The notes beneath the pieces are model-generated. The model ran no database searches and had not been told where the DNA came from. It saw nothing but the letters and a program-made list of their open reading frames with translations. The position numbers and the translations under genes were made by a program. From NCBI GenBank assembly GCA_022457155.1, contig JAJGOT010000242.1, forward strand, positions 62,001-126,000: DNA of 64,000 nt, in the 5' to 3' direction. This DNA is from Cladopsammia gracilis. Taxonomy: Eukaryota > Cnidaria > Anthozoa > Scleractinia > Dendrophylliidae. Within the stretch, counting starts at the first letter, position 1, and every line of letters begins with the position of its first letter. Below, in pieces: positions 22,161 to 36,500 of the stretch.

Positions 22161-24218
22161 GGGGTACAAAATAACGTCACTAGGATTTTCTTAAAGTAGC
22201 TAGTAAGTTCGGCCGATAAGATTTCTTTTCCTAAAATTTTCTACCGCTGAAATATTCAGCTAAAAGAACCGAAAAGAGCAAATTCTATTTAACTCTCATA
22301 AGCATCCTCCACAGGCAACTCTGGGGTCTGAGGTAATAGGGAAAAAAGAAAGGAATAGGAGGGGAGATGGTAGGGAGCCGATGCAACTCCTCTCGTCCCC
22401 CACCCTACTCAGTCTGAGTTTTTTCCTCTGTACCAGTCTCTCGCCTAGCCCTTAACCCTTTTCCGACGGGTGGGGTCATTTTCGTCCCATATGAAAAGAT
22501 GCAGATAATTCCTTTCTCAACCCTTGGCATTCCGTTTAAACCAAACAAATGGTCAACAACGAATTTAAGAAGGATAGATCTTTCCGCAGATACCTCATTT
22601 TGGAAAATCTGACCAATCCCGAGTTACACACAAAAAACCTACTCACATTTTGGGCAAAAATTCACTTCGATTTCGCTATTTGCATACCACTGATTCCAGA
22701 TTAAATTTTCCATTTTCCTGGAAAGTAAGCCAGCCACAATTCCAATGGAAAGAAAGACGATAAAGTGAGCAACAAAGCACGATATTGAAAAGAAAGAAAA
22801 AGGAAAGAAAAAGGAAAGAAAGAGAGCGAGAAAGAAAGATCGAAATAGTTTCGCAAAAAAAAAAGTCCAAAGGAAAATATTAAGCCTTTTTTGTTGCAAA
22901 ACTCATTTCTAGCCATTTTCTTGCTAACTGGTAGAAAATTGGTCCACAAATTAAGGAGGATTGGGTAAAAAATGCGGTTTTTTGTTCACTACTAAAATGC
23001 CGTCCTTAAAGGGCTAACTCGTCCTCATTTTTCGCGCTCAAAAGTTGCCTGCACAATACAACGCCATTCCAAGCGTTTTCCTTAACATATCTTGCCGGGT
23101 GCCCCCGAATGCCTGTTGCTATTATTGACTCCAAGACTGAAAGACCTTTAACTGTAGCATACATGTCTGTTTACATCATGTCAGAACAGTTTCTTCAGTG
23201 AACTGTGAAGTTCTTTATCAAACTGCTCGAGGTATTTTATTCGGGCACGGTTGCCTGATTTTGCCGTTTCTTCGTTGGTGATATAAATATGAAGTAAATT
23301 TTTTTTCACATTATGAAGTTAACCTGATACTTTGGACAGTAGTGGTCTTAATGTGAAAGAATAATAATTCACTGTGCAGCCTCACTTTAGATTTTCTCGT
23401 CAAAAATATTCTTTGTTGAAGTAATAAAGTGGTCAGATGTTGATAATACACTAAGGTATTTAAATAAATCGTTTAATCCAACTTTAATGACTCAAGAAAT
23501 GGAAACGATATGAACTGACAAACAACTAAACAAATATAGAACAAGATACTATTCCGCTGACCTATTGTTGTATTTAACGGCGTAAATATAAAACCAGAGA
23601 CAGGTGAATTGTCTCCGTGAAACACGATGCCCCTCCACCCCACCCATCTCCTTTTCCATCCAAATTTACCGAGAAAATCGCTCCTTACTGTTTTCATCAG
23701 TTGCTATGTTATTTTGTTTCTAAAGGAAGGAATCATATACTTTGGACAGAACAAAATGGACGATTTTCTGGCCACGTGTTGGGACCGATATCTGTGCGCG
23801 TGCAACTACATGCGTTATAACTCAGAAACTGGCCATGTATTCTCACAAAAGCATTTTATATCATCTTGGCTATTTACAGACAAACGAAAGAGTTTGATCA
23901 GGCCAACGAATACATGGAAAAATCATTTGAGGTTTTAGCCTTTAAATGCACTTTTATATAAGGGTTTCTTTTGTTCTCTAAAATCCAGCACTTTACTTTT
24001 TCCAAGGTGCATTGTCCCCGGTGGGAGTGGGATGGGGGGGGGGAGGGGGGAGGGGGATTCCATATATAAATACCGGGGTGCTGGTCGTGCCTTGTGTAGG
24101 GGTCAAAATTTGTAGGTTGAAAATGAAGTGTTTATGAATTTACTAAAATAATGGGAAATTCAGAATCCTGTCCCTTTCTTGTTATATTTCCAAAAAGCAA
24201 TGTTCTGAAAGTAAAAGC

Positions 24219-24259
<41 letters not shown>

Positions 24260-24344
24260 TTCAATTCCTTCAGCTTCCCTATTAGCCCTTTCAATTCCTT
24301 TCAGGGGGTATTGGATTAAAAGGGGAGGGGGGGATCAGAACCAG
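22161..24344. other. No gene seen; right end of copy A, then unique DNA
   Basis: 22161-23605 is the duplicated region upstream of MARVEL exon 1. 23606-24344 is unique and carries a G-run at about 24035-24055 and (CAT)n at 24218-24259. Confidence 0.6.
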
Positions 24345-24760
24345 TAGGATAGGATAGTATAGGATAGGATAACTTTATTTAGACACGGTAAACTCATCAG
24401 TCACAACTATAAAAAACCTAATTATATACAGAATTATTATAAAATATGTAATAGCTAGAACTACATTACTCTAAAATTACTCTAAATAATCAATAAATAT
24501 ACAACAATAATATTAAATGCGAAAATTTAAAAACCTGCTTTACATGAGTGCCGTGTGTAAAAATTTCTAAATTTTCATGATGAGAAGAAACGCTCGCAGC
24601 CAGCCCGGAATGCTCTAAGGGAGTCAGCCTGCCGCAACTCGATTGGGTAAGCTATTCCAAAGAACTGCTCTAGAGTAACTGAAGCTATTTTGGTAGACTA
24701 CCGCCGATCCATCCTCCCGTAATTATCCTGTTATTTTTACGTCAACAGGTTGTTCTGTCC
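24345..24760 (-). mobile_element. Non-LTR retrotransposon 3' end with (ATCCT)n tail
   Basis: On the minus strand the sequence near 24688-24575 reads LWNSLPN and, after a frameshift, LRQADSLRAFRAGCERFFSS followed by a stop. This is the C-terminal end typical of CR1/L2-type non-LTR ORF2 proteins. A 3' untranslated stretch and AATAAA-like sequence follow, ending in short GGATA-type repeats at 24345-24370, the usual microsatellite-like tail. 5'-truncated and dead. Confidence 0.65.
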
Positions 24761-27520
24761 GGCTCTATGTGGTTAAACATATCAGAATATTAACAGTAAA
24801 AATACACTTGCAAGAGTGATCAATTCGTTTCTGTATTCAACACAATTACAAAATGAAGAATTTCTAGATGCTCCTGGAAACGAGTCCGAAATTTTAGTGG
24901 AAGAATTCGAAAGATTGAGGTATCAACTCAAGACGGGATAATTATTCATTACTGTCTTGTCTCAGTTCTTGTACTTGGCAAGTTGTGCAAGATATAAAGA
25001 GCAACTAGCGTTGCTGTTGTGAACACTAAGAGCGGAGTCTTAAAAACAAATAGATCTATGGCGCATGGCTCACCAAGGAGTAACTCAATCCAGTAAAAAA
25101 CTGTAGGCTCTTGTCAAATCCATTTGGCAATATTCCTTGACTGAAGGCGTAACTTTTATTCATCTTTATGTCGCGGTATAAATTATGCAAAACAATTCGC
25201 AATTAGTTACTTAAAGATTTCTTAAAGTTTAGATCTAAAATTCCATGCAACAGGTAAATTGAATTAATTTAGTCATCGTGTTGGTTTTTACCATGCGTGC
25301 CATTTCCCAAATTTCAATATGTGTCATCATTCACCGCAAACCTGTCAATATATAACCAGTGATCGTTGACCAATAAGATCATAGCATGATACCAGATTCT
25401 GGTGTCATGGGAAGGCAGTATCAAAAGACATTTCTACAGGAGCTTACAGGTTATGCCACCTTCTTCTACTTCCTAAAACTCACTCGGTTTACCCCTCTAA
25501 CCGATTTTCTTTCTACTCATTGCCCCCTAAAGGAGTCGGTTCACAGGCTACTCTCCCTTGTGAGAAAAAGGGCGGGAAATCATCTCATCATACATTATCC
25601 TTTGCCCGCACAATAGTGGAGGTATCAGCATATGACCTTAAGCCCATTTCATCTGGTGCTCTTAATGCTTTGTTTTATAAGGGTCTTGTTTTTTGCAATC
25701 AGTGACAGCAAGGATGACTCAGTGATCACCCAAGAAATACGTGTTGCTGGTGACTCAGTTGAGTATTTATTCAACTACAGTCGAACCTCTCCTTACGGAC
25801 ACCACTCTATTATGGACAGTTGTCGTGATTCCGTAGACACCAAAATTTATACAATCCCTACCTCTATAATACGGACACCTTCCAGCCCTTCAATTTGCAA
25901 TAAATTTAATAAATTTGTACCCTTTTAATTCACCGTTAATATACATTACAAACGATGCAAACAGAGATAAATTATTCTGTCAAGCTTCAGATACACCATG
26001 TACATGTTGCGATTCCTTGACTTCAATGCCATTATGAAAAGAAAACATGTTCCCTAAGAGGTCCCTAGCCTTGCTGCCACTGACCAAAAGGAAATTATTA
26101 TGTATTCAACCTATTGCATAACCATTCAATATTTTCATAATGTCCAACATTAAAAAGCTTGAGTTTATCATGCAATAAGGTGGTTAAATTTAAGTTTTTG
26201 TCATTATTGTATCTATAAAGTAAACAGCTTATGTAGTTACAATGGTCTGTGAACAGGAGGTTATAGAGTTATGGCGTCGGTGTGTTATTCTTGCCCGGTC
26301 TTCGCTTCATGGTACCTCTTTCAAATGATTTTTCCCTCCCGCCACATCCTACTTTTCTCTCACTGGTTTGTATTTATCATCTGAATGAGGTCGCCAGATT
26401 TCCATAACTCAACAAAGGAGAGCGGGTGAGACCGGTGTGAACAGTTTGAATACTATTTCGCTTTTATTTTCCATTTTTTAAAAAAAAAAAAAAAAAGATA
26501 GAAACCTTTTGAATTACGGGATGTACAATGTTAAAAATATGTTGCATAATAAACATTCAAATAACATTTAACATAAAAATTATAATAAGCTTTACGGACA
26601 GAGAGAAAAGACCAGGAAATATAGCGGTGTGCCCTTTTTAGCAACAGTTTAACGTTCAATTTTTATGAACAGTTCAAACTCCGATAAGTGAACGTCCACG
26701 AACTTTGTCAGCGATTCTACGTGCTACGATAAAACAAAAATATTTTATACTCTGTCATGACCATGAAGAAAATGACATATAACTTTGCCACTAAATAATT
26801 ACTTTCTGCCAGCAGGGTCCCCTTTTGGTCTGTTTTGAAGCGACACGAAAATAAGTAGCTTCGCCCCGGGTAGCCTCGCCTTTCCTTTATAGGAGACATA
26901 TGCCCGCAGGCTGGAAAAGGAGAAACAATCTTCTTTTCTTTCCGTCTCAAAATACAATTTGTTTCTCCTTTTATCCCGCTTACAAAAAAAATGGGAAATG
27001 GGACTTTACTAGCAGGGAACGTATTGTCAATCCACTACAATTATTGAAGGATTTCGATAAGCTGCTGCATGGACTGCGAGTCAGGGCAGGTGGTTTTGCG
27101 CATGCGATCATGACACACGCGCTTTTAAATTCCCGATATTGGCCGTTTCTTCTTCCCACACTTGTTATTAAATAGCATTTTTTTACTAGCCGGTGCGAGA
27201 GTGCTTCGCTATTCATTTCATTACCTAGCGGGAGCAAAAGGACTAGTTCTTGTTTATAAAAGTAAATTAAAATTGCACACAAGCACTACAATTACAAGTA
27301 AAGCTATGCGGTTTTTGGCGGCTTCTGCACTGAAACGTTATTGATTATTATTTTGTATTCAGACTTTCTTACTTCCGACGATCGAGAAGAACTTGGTATG
27401 AAATGGTTAGATAATTAAATCGTCATTTCAAATGGTTAGATAATTAAATCGTCATTTTTACTTTAACATGTTTAAAAGCTAGTTTGCTCGATGAGACAAT
27501 TGAACAGCAATTTTTTGTGA
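24761..27520. other. Intergenic between copies; no gene seen
   Basis: A short stretch at 25782-25880 (GTCGAACCTCTCC, then GGACACC repeats) resembles the end of a pogo/Tigger-like element. There is a poly-A run at 26476-26495. Open frames here are short and unsupported. Confidence 0.5.
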
Positions 27521-30500
27521 TTACTGAGTTGACGTTGTTATTCGGTAGTGAAGTATGGCATCCACCAAGAATGCAAGGAAAGAGATAAATCCCAGGATCT
27601 GAAAAAGAAAAAAAAAGCAGAACATAGATGTTAAACTTGGATATATATACTCAAAACAAAGGAGAGAGGGAGACGGAGCTGTACGTAATCGTTATTTTTG
27701 AAAGACAGAATTTGGTACAGTTTTGTTCCCCGTCTGTATTTTGTATATCCAGGAAATTTGGCTGTCATAGCTGAATTTGTAATTAACAAGATGAAAAATA
27801 TTTTTGTCTAAGTATTAAAGGGTGCTGCAGGCAATCTGGGAAATTCGTAGACATTAAAAATGAGTGGAAGAAACAACGCACATGACAATTTTGTGAGCTG
27901 AAACCACTGCGCACAAAAACTGTGGTCAAGCCATGGGGTAATCTCGTTCCCAGAGCCCGCGTTACCCTTGTCCAGCGCTGGACAAGGGTAACGCGGGCTC
28001 TGGGAACGAGATTGGCCATAGGGAAAAAACGCACTACCACCCGGCACTGACAAAAAACACAACACAAAAGGAAAGCAGTGATAACAGCAACAGCGAACAA
28101 CGAACAACAACAACAACAACAACAACGAAAACGTGACGATGACAACAACTAAACAATGCAGTTCTTTTACCACAGCTGCTAAAGCGTGCTGGTAGCGCCA
28201 CTGCATTCGTTCATCTCTTGACTCATCCAAGTTTTCTTCTTGTAGTTTTGCAATGACTTCACTCAACAATCCTGATGCAATGGCACACAGTACAGCCCAG
28301 ATCAGCGAGAACACCATAACCTGGGAGTAAGAAAGAAAACAGCATGAAAAATTATATATAGCATCAAATAATGATGACTTCAGTGTTCACCAGGAAGAGA
28401 AAATATCTTCTCTTTTAGAAGTCATTGTCTCAAAACGGTCGAAAACGGGTTTGAGCACAAGTCGCACACACAACTGGCTGTGTAACTGTTTGTAATAAAA
28501 GTAATCATCATCAGTGTACCCTAAATGTTATGTTCTGCCGTCGTTGTGGCTAAAAATGACAAATTGTGTGCGTCAGTTGCATTCGCCGGCAGATGGAGAA
28601 AACTCAAGACCCTTTAAATTGACCAATCGCCGTTTTCAGCCTATTTCTAACAGACACAACGACAGACGAACATAATAATGCATATAAGATCAGGAGTTAT
28701 GGGCTCTTGATAAGATAGAATCACGTATATATTAATCTTATTAGATTCTTCACAATATTTTAGATATTTTAGGATAATACGAACATTTCGGTATCCCTAA
28801 ATATTTCCTATGTTGAAAAAACCGGTTTGTGTGGGCCTCCTGTGGTCTAAACTTGGATCAGCGCCCTGCGGACACCTCGCTATAAAGGACACCCATTTAT
28901 ATACGGACGGTTTGCTTTTTTTATATATACACGAAATTAAAGAAACGTTGTCGGATGAAAAGCATAAACCATGAACAATGCGACCCAAAGGGTAAATTGG
29001 GTAAATTTAACTTCGTCTGTGACAGAATATACCTTATATTAACCGACAGGATGCATAAATCATGGTCTAAAATGTCTCAAACAAGAAAACATCTTGATTA
29101 TAAAGAAATGGAACATTTACACGCTGCGATTTGTCGTGCCGATATGTCGGCCCCGAGAAATCGTGAAGCAAATCCACGCGTGTAAATGGCGACCCGATGC
29201 GCGCGCGATTTCAGTCCGACATGTCGGCCGATTCGGAAAAAATCTGTGATCGCTTCACAGATTTTCGCGTGTCGGGCCCGATTTTAAGAACGAAAACGCA
29301 ATCTGGACAAGAAATCACGCAAAACAAATTATATCTGCAGTATTTAAACTAACAACAACCTAAATAACCTATTGGATATCATTTGTTTTTCAAGAAGTTC
29401 TTAGCAGAAAAGTTTTGAAATAAAAAAAAGTTCATGTACAATGCTTGCACTGTACAAAGAGCGCGCGCACGATTTGTCGTGGCCGACAAATCGGCCCGAC
29501 AAATCGCAGCGTGTAAATAGGCCTTTATGCTTACCAATGTTGCCTACCCAAAATCGCATTCGGTCTCATCGTTCATGTTTTATGCTTTTCACGGGTCAAC
29601 GTTTCTTCAATTAGGTTCTATTCACAGTGACATATTCAAATTCAGTGTTCATGCATTAATTTGCCAGTAGCCCAACAGCAAAATTATTTTCCCCTGAAAA
29701 CAATTCCACAGGAAATTAAACGAACCGCGGTTATAAAACTGGAGAGAAGACATGCCTTGCTCCGAGGAATTTTTAATCAATTCACCGGTGATATGCAGGC
29801 GCTTTCTAAAATTACCGGCGTTAACTGTTAGAAACCACGGAAGTGTTAACAGAATTTATTTGCATTCCTTTCAACTTCATTAGTCCTAGCTGTTAATATT
29901 CACGCTGAACAAATGGACTCTTGTCGAGTGGAGCCGGGCCTGTAGCTTGAACGTTTCGCTGCTGGAAACTTAATGAAGGATTATCTTAAATGCAACTGAA
30001 TCAAAGCATCGTTCGCCATTTAGGGCGCGAAGACTGACGATGAACACAGCATTAAGAATTCATTTCTTGGCTGACAACTAAAGTAAACTGAGATGAAATG
30101 AAATCGCTTCTTACTAAGGAATCGTGATTTTATACTACAAATTCGTGCAAAGCATCAACACTCTTGTTTAGATCAAAGCTACTAACGTTTTTAGCATCAT
30201 TTTCCATATGTAATTGTTTTCCCCGTTTATTCAGAATGAACAAAATGACTAAGAAACAAAAAATAGTAAAATCAACAACTATTGAGACCTGATTTAACAA
30301 AACTTGAAGTGACGTTCGGCAAACCGTTGTAGCGAATAGAGTAGCTTGTTAGAATTATAAATATGCATGCTATTTCACAAACTTGTCCTTACGAGAACCT
30401 CAATAACCAAGGTAAAATATTCTTTTGTGGTTGAGTTCAACGACAAGCTAGGACCAAGATTAGCAAAGCGGCTGACGATGTAAGGTTACAGCTTTGTTAT

Positions 30501-33500
30501 TTATTCGTAACTTCCCCTTGGTCGATTTGATTTTTAACCTAACTGACCCGCTTATATATTTTCTCTTTTAGAACTTCGTTTCGTTCAGACAGTCAAGCCA
30601 GACGCTCGCCCCAGAGTTGCATACTGAAGGTAAATAGTAACTGCCGAAAACCTGCCTACTGGACAAGATTGTATGCGTATCAAATTGCCTCGCGTCTAGT
30701 TTAGAAACATTTCCCGGATTTAAAAGTCAAAGGCGGATCATTGACCGCTTAAAATAGTTAAACGACTAGCTTCAAAACTCAATAAATGCAGTACATATAT
30801 TGTAACAAATATTTCTGGATCATTATCTTCAAGTTTACTGGTATCGCTTGGTTTTTAATCAATCGATTTGATAATATTTTTTGCACAGTAGATGTAGAAG
30901 ACAATTTATATGACTGTGTGAAATTAGGCCAATTTAATAATTCACCATTACAGTTACTCCCACTTCCAAGTCACCCAAAAAATTAATACAAAACAAAATA
31001 AAATTTAGAAGCTTGTTTTTAGTGAAATTCAGTCATTCTAGAGCCTTCTCGATAAGAAACCTAGTGTGTCGATGCTGGCTGAAACCATTTTTCTAATGCG
31101 ACATAACAGAAGAAATGGAATTAAAATTTCAATCTCGAACTGACTCTGCTAGAAGAGGAAAACTTAACAAAGACGACCTCCTTGTGCAAGCTGTCTGACT
31201 GATGATTCAAAATGTCGGACTGCCTCAGTTTTAAGTTTCACTTGATGGCATTCACGATGATCAAGTTTAATGTCTTTGAAATCGAATTCGAGTTTAGCCA
31301 GAAACAAAACGTTTCCCATGTTCTGACACTTAGTCAAAGCAAAATTTATTAGCAATCTTTCCATAATATTTCACTCTAAAATAGCTCAGTAATCACTTTC
31401 TTTAAAAATATTCTTCAATTTAATCACAGCAGTAGTGAAACTACATTAACTTCCAAGAGCGCTTCCTAGCGGCAAACTTGCACTGACGAGAAATTGAGTA
31501 AACAAAGAATACTAAGTCACCTATTAATACTGAAACAACTTACTACAGTTGTATCAGTTGTACACACGAATATTAAAGAACAAATATCAAGAATCCTGAT
31601 TTGTTTTGCTGTTTTAATTTGCAATTCTTTACCGCTGCGATATGCTGGCTTTTTTTATATATTAACCCTTAGTGTTTATTTTTACGGATGCAGATCATAA
31701 TATAACGCTGAGGTACCTCAGAGTAGAATTTGAAGAACAATTACAACAAGCCGGCAACGACCTTATATAACCTTGATTCGACTCCGAAATTAGACCTCAA
31801 TCAGCCGAATGCAAAGGTCCAAATTTGGATTTCAGAGCAGAGGGAACTATCATTTGCATAATGGAGTCATTTTAGCGTAAAAGCACTTTTACGCTGGAAC
31901 CTCAGTTGCTCAATACTAATGAAACATCATCTCTTTTGACATTTACCGAGCTATTTTAAAAGTTTTCCTTTACTTTTTTTACTAAAAAATTACAAGTTTT
32001 TTGTTTATACTAATGTAACTTAAGGGGCACAATATTAGTTTATCTAGACGTGCCCCTCTCCTCTCCTTCCTATATACAATGTGACTTAGTTTAAGCATTA
32101 TCATCTACAAAGGTTTGGAGAAAAAAATAAATGAAAAATAAATGAAATGAAATTTAAGCAGGACTGGTAAATATAAGCTTAAATACAGAGAAACTGATCC
32201 GCCCCAGTCTCAGTATCAATATAAAAAAACATTCCTGTTTTGTTTGTTTCTGATCTTCATGGTTGAAGCTGCTGTTTTCTTTCAACAGATTCGAACATGA
32301 AACTGCATCGTACATTCAACACATTGTTACTTTTGGCCATTGTTTGTGGAGGCAATGGGCTACAGGTATAGTTTAGTAATTCGTTATGACGGATCGACCT
32401 TGGTCCCTCGTCTTAATTTCTATATAGCGTATCTGTTCTTGATACGCAATCCCTATAGTCCTGAACACACTCTCTTGAATGTATTTTTGCAAAAGAAAAC
32501 CCTCATTATGAGATAATGTTAGTACTCAGCAGCTGCTAAAAACGGATTATTTATTTTAAGCTCGGCACGCAACGTGTATTTTCTTAACTTGAATTTATTA
32601 TCCCACAGCAATGTTCCCTTCAAGGACAACCGGGTCAGCCGGGAACTCCTGGAGCACCCGGAGCTCCGGGAACCCCCGGGATTCCTGGTACCCCCGGTAC
32701 TCCAGGTGCACCCGGTATCTACGAAACTTTAGGAACTCATGGAATAACATCTAATTTACGTCGATGGAAACAGTGTGCTTGGTCATCTGATACATCAAGG
32801 GATAACAGAGACAATGGACAAGTACATGTAAGTATATGATCAAATAAGATTGAAATAATTAAAAATCCAACTTGACATAATAACTGATTTCCACTTATTT
32901 TTTTTTTAATTACAACAATATGATAGGAAAATTAAATTTCACGATAAAACCTGAATCTGAAATCCGCTTCTCACTTTCAATCTTTTTAATTTTTTTTTTA
33001 AATTAAAAGGATTAAAAAGGAAACATCTCAAATTCAACAAACTCTTGACTTTCGAATTCAAGACTTCCATATCACGTATTGAACACAGAGCAACTCAATG
33101 TATTTCACTGAATGTAAAAGTACCAAGGATAGACAATAAAAATAGGTTCATTGATTAATTGACTTACTGACTGATTGATTGATTGATTGATTGATTGATT
33201 GCCGTTAATGAACTTAATACTACAACTGACTTAAGGTGGCTCCAAACAGTTTCCAGCACTTTCCAAGACTTAGATTTTGATGGGTAATTAAAACCACTCT
33301 TTATCAGTTGATGCTACAATCATGATATCAAACGAATGCACAATGATTGGTGAATACGTTGTTATCATTTTTGTGACACAATATGTAAATTTTCGAAAAG
33401 TTAAGGTGGCTCTGAACCCCACCTACAGAATTTTTTTCAACTTTGCCAAAAGTTGCATCTTATTCTATTGATCAAAATTCGACAATAAAAAATGGGGTTC

Positions 33501-36500
33501 ACCGAGTCATTTTTGAGTTATTAACACTTAAAGCTAAAATTAAGGGTGTTTTTAGCACATTATACTGTTGCTATAGTAACATATTGTGTTACAAAAATGA
33601 TAACAACGTGTTCAAATCAATCAAATCAATCAATAAACTTTATTTAAATGTCAAAGACCGCCTAGCCAGGGAGAAATCTCCCTTACTAATATGGAGACAT
33701 TCTACAAATTAAATTAAAATAAATAAATAATTACTAGTAATAATTAAAAAACTATGTACAATAGAATTCACCAATCATTGGGGATTCGTTTGATATCATG
33801 ATTGTAGCATCAACTGATAAAGAGTGGTTATAATGATCCATCAAATTCTAAGTCTTGAAAAGTGCTGGAAACTGTTGGGAGCCACCTTAAATTAATTTAT
33901 ACAAACAAAATGCAGGAGAAACAGTAAATCAATATCACTCCAGATTCCAGTTGCATGATTTTAAAACTACTCTCCAAATGCACTGTGTCTTCTGCTGCCC
34001 TTGTTTTGTCTTTAACTCGACCATGATTTATTTTCCTTTACCCTCGAATCACTATATATAGGCATGTGACTTCGTCAAGTTGAACTCTAGTACCTTCCTA
34101 CGTGTGGTGTACATGGGTATTATTCGCATTACAGGCTGCACACACTGCTGCAAGAGATGGTACTTCACTTTCAACAGCAAAGAGTGCAGCAATCCAGCCC
34201 CCATTGATGGAGCCATTTACAACAGTGTCAACGTAAACATCCACAGGCCTGCCAACATTGAGGGTTATTGTGGTGGGATTCCTGCGGGTAAAGTGCGAGT
34301 TGGATTCAACGTTGGCAACTGCGCGGGAGTAAAAAATGGTGACGCCTGGACCAGCTGGTATCAAACCATCCGGATCATTATCGAAGAAGTGGAACCGCCA
34401 GTCGCTTAACTTGGATAAACTCCAGATTTGCTTGCAAATAAAGGTGTTGGTTTTTCAGTAAGGTGCCGTGAAACTGCAACTATAGCGCATTCTCTATATT
34501 TCCGAGCTGAACCATGTCAAGTGGTGATCAATAAAGTCTGGGAAATGATTCACTTGTAGTTGTTACTTATTCAGGCAATGCATTTAGATTTTTACGAAAA
34601 CATTTTGTCAGTCTTGAGGAAAAAGTATTCGACAGCTAATCACAATAACTTTGGCGGCAAGTTGACAAATCTACACCTTTTAGTCACAAAACTCGCGTTT
34701 TCTGAGTTGTTTCTGTGTCACTTAATTGAGTTTAATGTGCTAAAATGCAAGTTGAACTTTGAAAGAGTGTACAATTTTCATTAGGTGCAGTTATACGAGG
34801 CACTTTTACCGTGTTAAATGACTCTTAGTCATCATGGGAAACTGCATTTACATAGCTAACAAGTCTTCAAGAGTGCAAGTACAGCTATTTCAATTAACGT
34901 TGTCGGATGAAAGCTCAAAGCCAAGACCCGCAAGGTAGTATGGGTAGTTGTAAATAGCCATTGCATAAAAATCCCATACTACCTTGCGGTCTTGGCTTTT
35001 CGCCTTTTTCATCCGACAGCGTTAATTGAAATAGCTGTATACATAAAGCGCATTAGCTGTAATGCACAATTTGCATTTACATTTGTATGGCAATTGTTCA
35101 TACTATATAATACAATACTATATAATAGTCAGAGCAAAATTGTCGGCATACGTCGCATATCTCTAAACGCCACTTTTCCAGAAGATCAGAATGGACCGAC
35201 AAGTGTCTTTGTTGTTTTTCTTGAACAGACTCGAGAAGTTTGAACCTAATATCGTACCCAGATCTCCCACGTTCATTTCAGTACAGGACGAGTACGAGTG
35301 AGGTCTGGGTGTAAAATTAGTTTAGACCAATAAATTCAAAATGAATTCGTCGTTTTACGGAGTGTTTATAAGTGGAAGCAGAAACCCATAAGTGGGTTGA
35401 AACGTGCAACTGTCTCTTGTACGCCTCAAAACAAGCTTCCGATTATTCAATTTGCTAAGAAGTTGTTACGGCCATATTTAGAAAATCAAGATAAAAATAT
35501 TAACCAATCAATTCGCTAGAACAACTTGCTTCTTATCTCGAGGGACCGAGAGGTTTCCAAATATGGTACTAAGCAAAAAATGAATATTCGGAAGATGTAA
35601 ATACGCGTTACACGTTTCAACCCACTTATGGGTTTCTGGTTGAGGTTTGAGGGTAGGCAAAGTTCAGTAGTAAGAAAATGACCTGAAGGGAAATCGAACC
35701 TACTTCGATCAAGCAGAAGACTGGAGTTATCTGGTGTAAAAATGCAGTTTTTTTATGAAGCAAATCCAGGGGAAGACGATTTTGTTGGTTCGAGTTGGTT
35801 CGAGTTGGTTGAGTAATGAACCACTATTATGACCATTTTTCGTACCGGTGTTAACATAACCCCACTGAGACACTCTATCTGAACTCCAGCATTTTCAAAT
35901 TCCAATTCAATCTGAATATCGGCATAGTAATGAAGTTTTTCTTTCTGGATACCACTTATTCACTTCCTAATGCAAGTTCAAAAGTCACTGCATGGTACTT
36001 ACAAACGAAGTCCATCCTCTAGGTGATCCACATCTCTTACTCAAGGCAAAGCCAAACAAGAAGCAGACAAATAGAAAAAACACGATCACGAGCCCAATAA
36101 CAAACACGGCATAAAACAGTGACGCGCGGTCAAACTCCCAGTCAGACAGGTCTGACAAGGACACATCTTTGTAGTACTGGGTAACACAAGCAATGGCAGC
36201 CGAAAGAAGTGCCTGAAAATGAATGAATAGCACAGTACATTAGGTAACAGAAGAGGATAAAAATATCAGTAATTATTATATACCAAACCAGAGGATAGTG
36301 TTTTTCGTGCTATTTGATTGGCAACAATCAACAACAAGAAGGGATGGTACAGATTTGCAATTCACCTCCAGGCAGGCTTCAACACATATTTTTCTGGATT
36401 TCGCGCGCGAGATTTTATTATACGTATATCAAACTTGGTGTATCACTATTGGCAAATTAAAGTGGCGAGAGCTTTCGTTCAGTGTGTCCCGGGACTGATT

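Larger units (their letters stand above)
1..23605. repeat. Segmental duplication, copy A (extends left of the window)
   Basis: This block matches 27763-38960 in the same orientation. Matching landmarks include the MARVEL exons (409-558, 19562-19771, 20793-20846), the three CTHRC1-like exons, a perfect palindrome, a ~125-bp tandem repeat and flanking intron sequence. Base 1 already lies inside the homology, so the true left edge is outside the window. The right edge is near 23605, where A and B diverge abruptly. Copy A is about twice as long as copy B because it has gained transposons and an extra 7.5 kb block (about 1940-9470). Confidence 0.93.
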
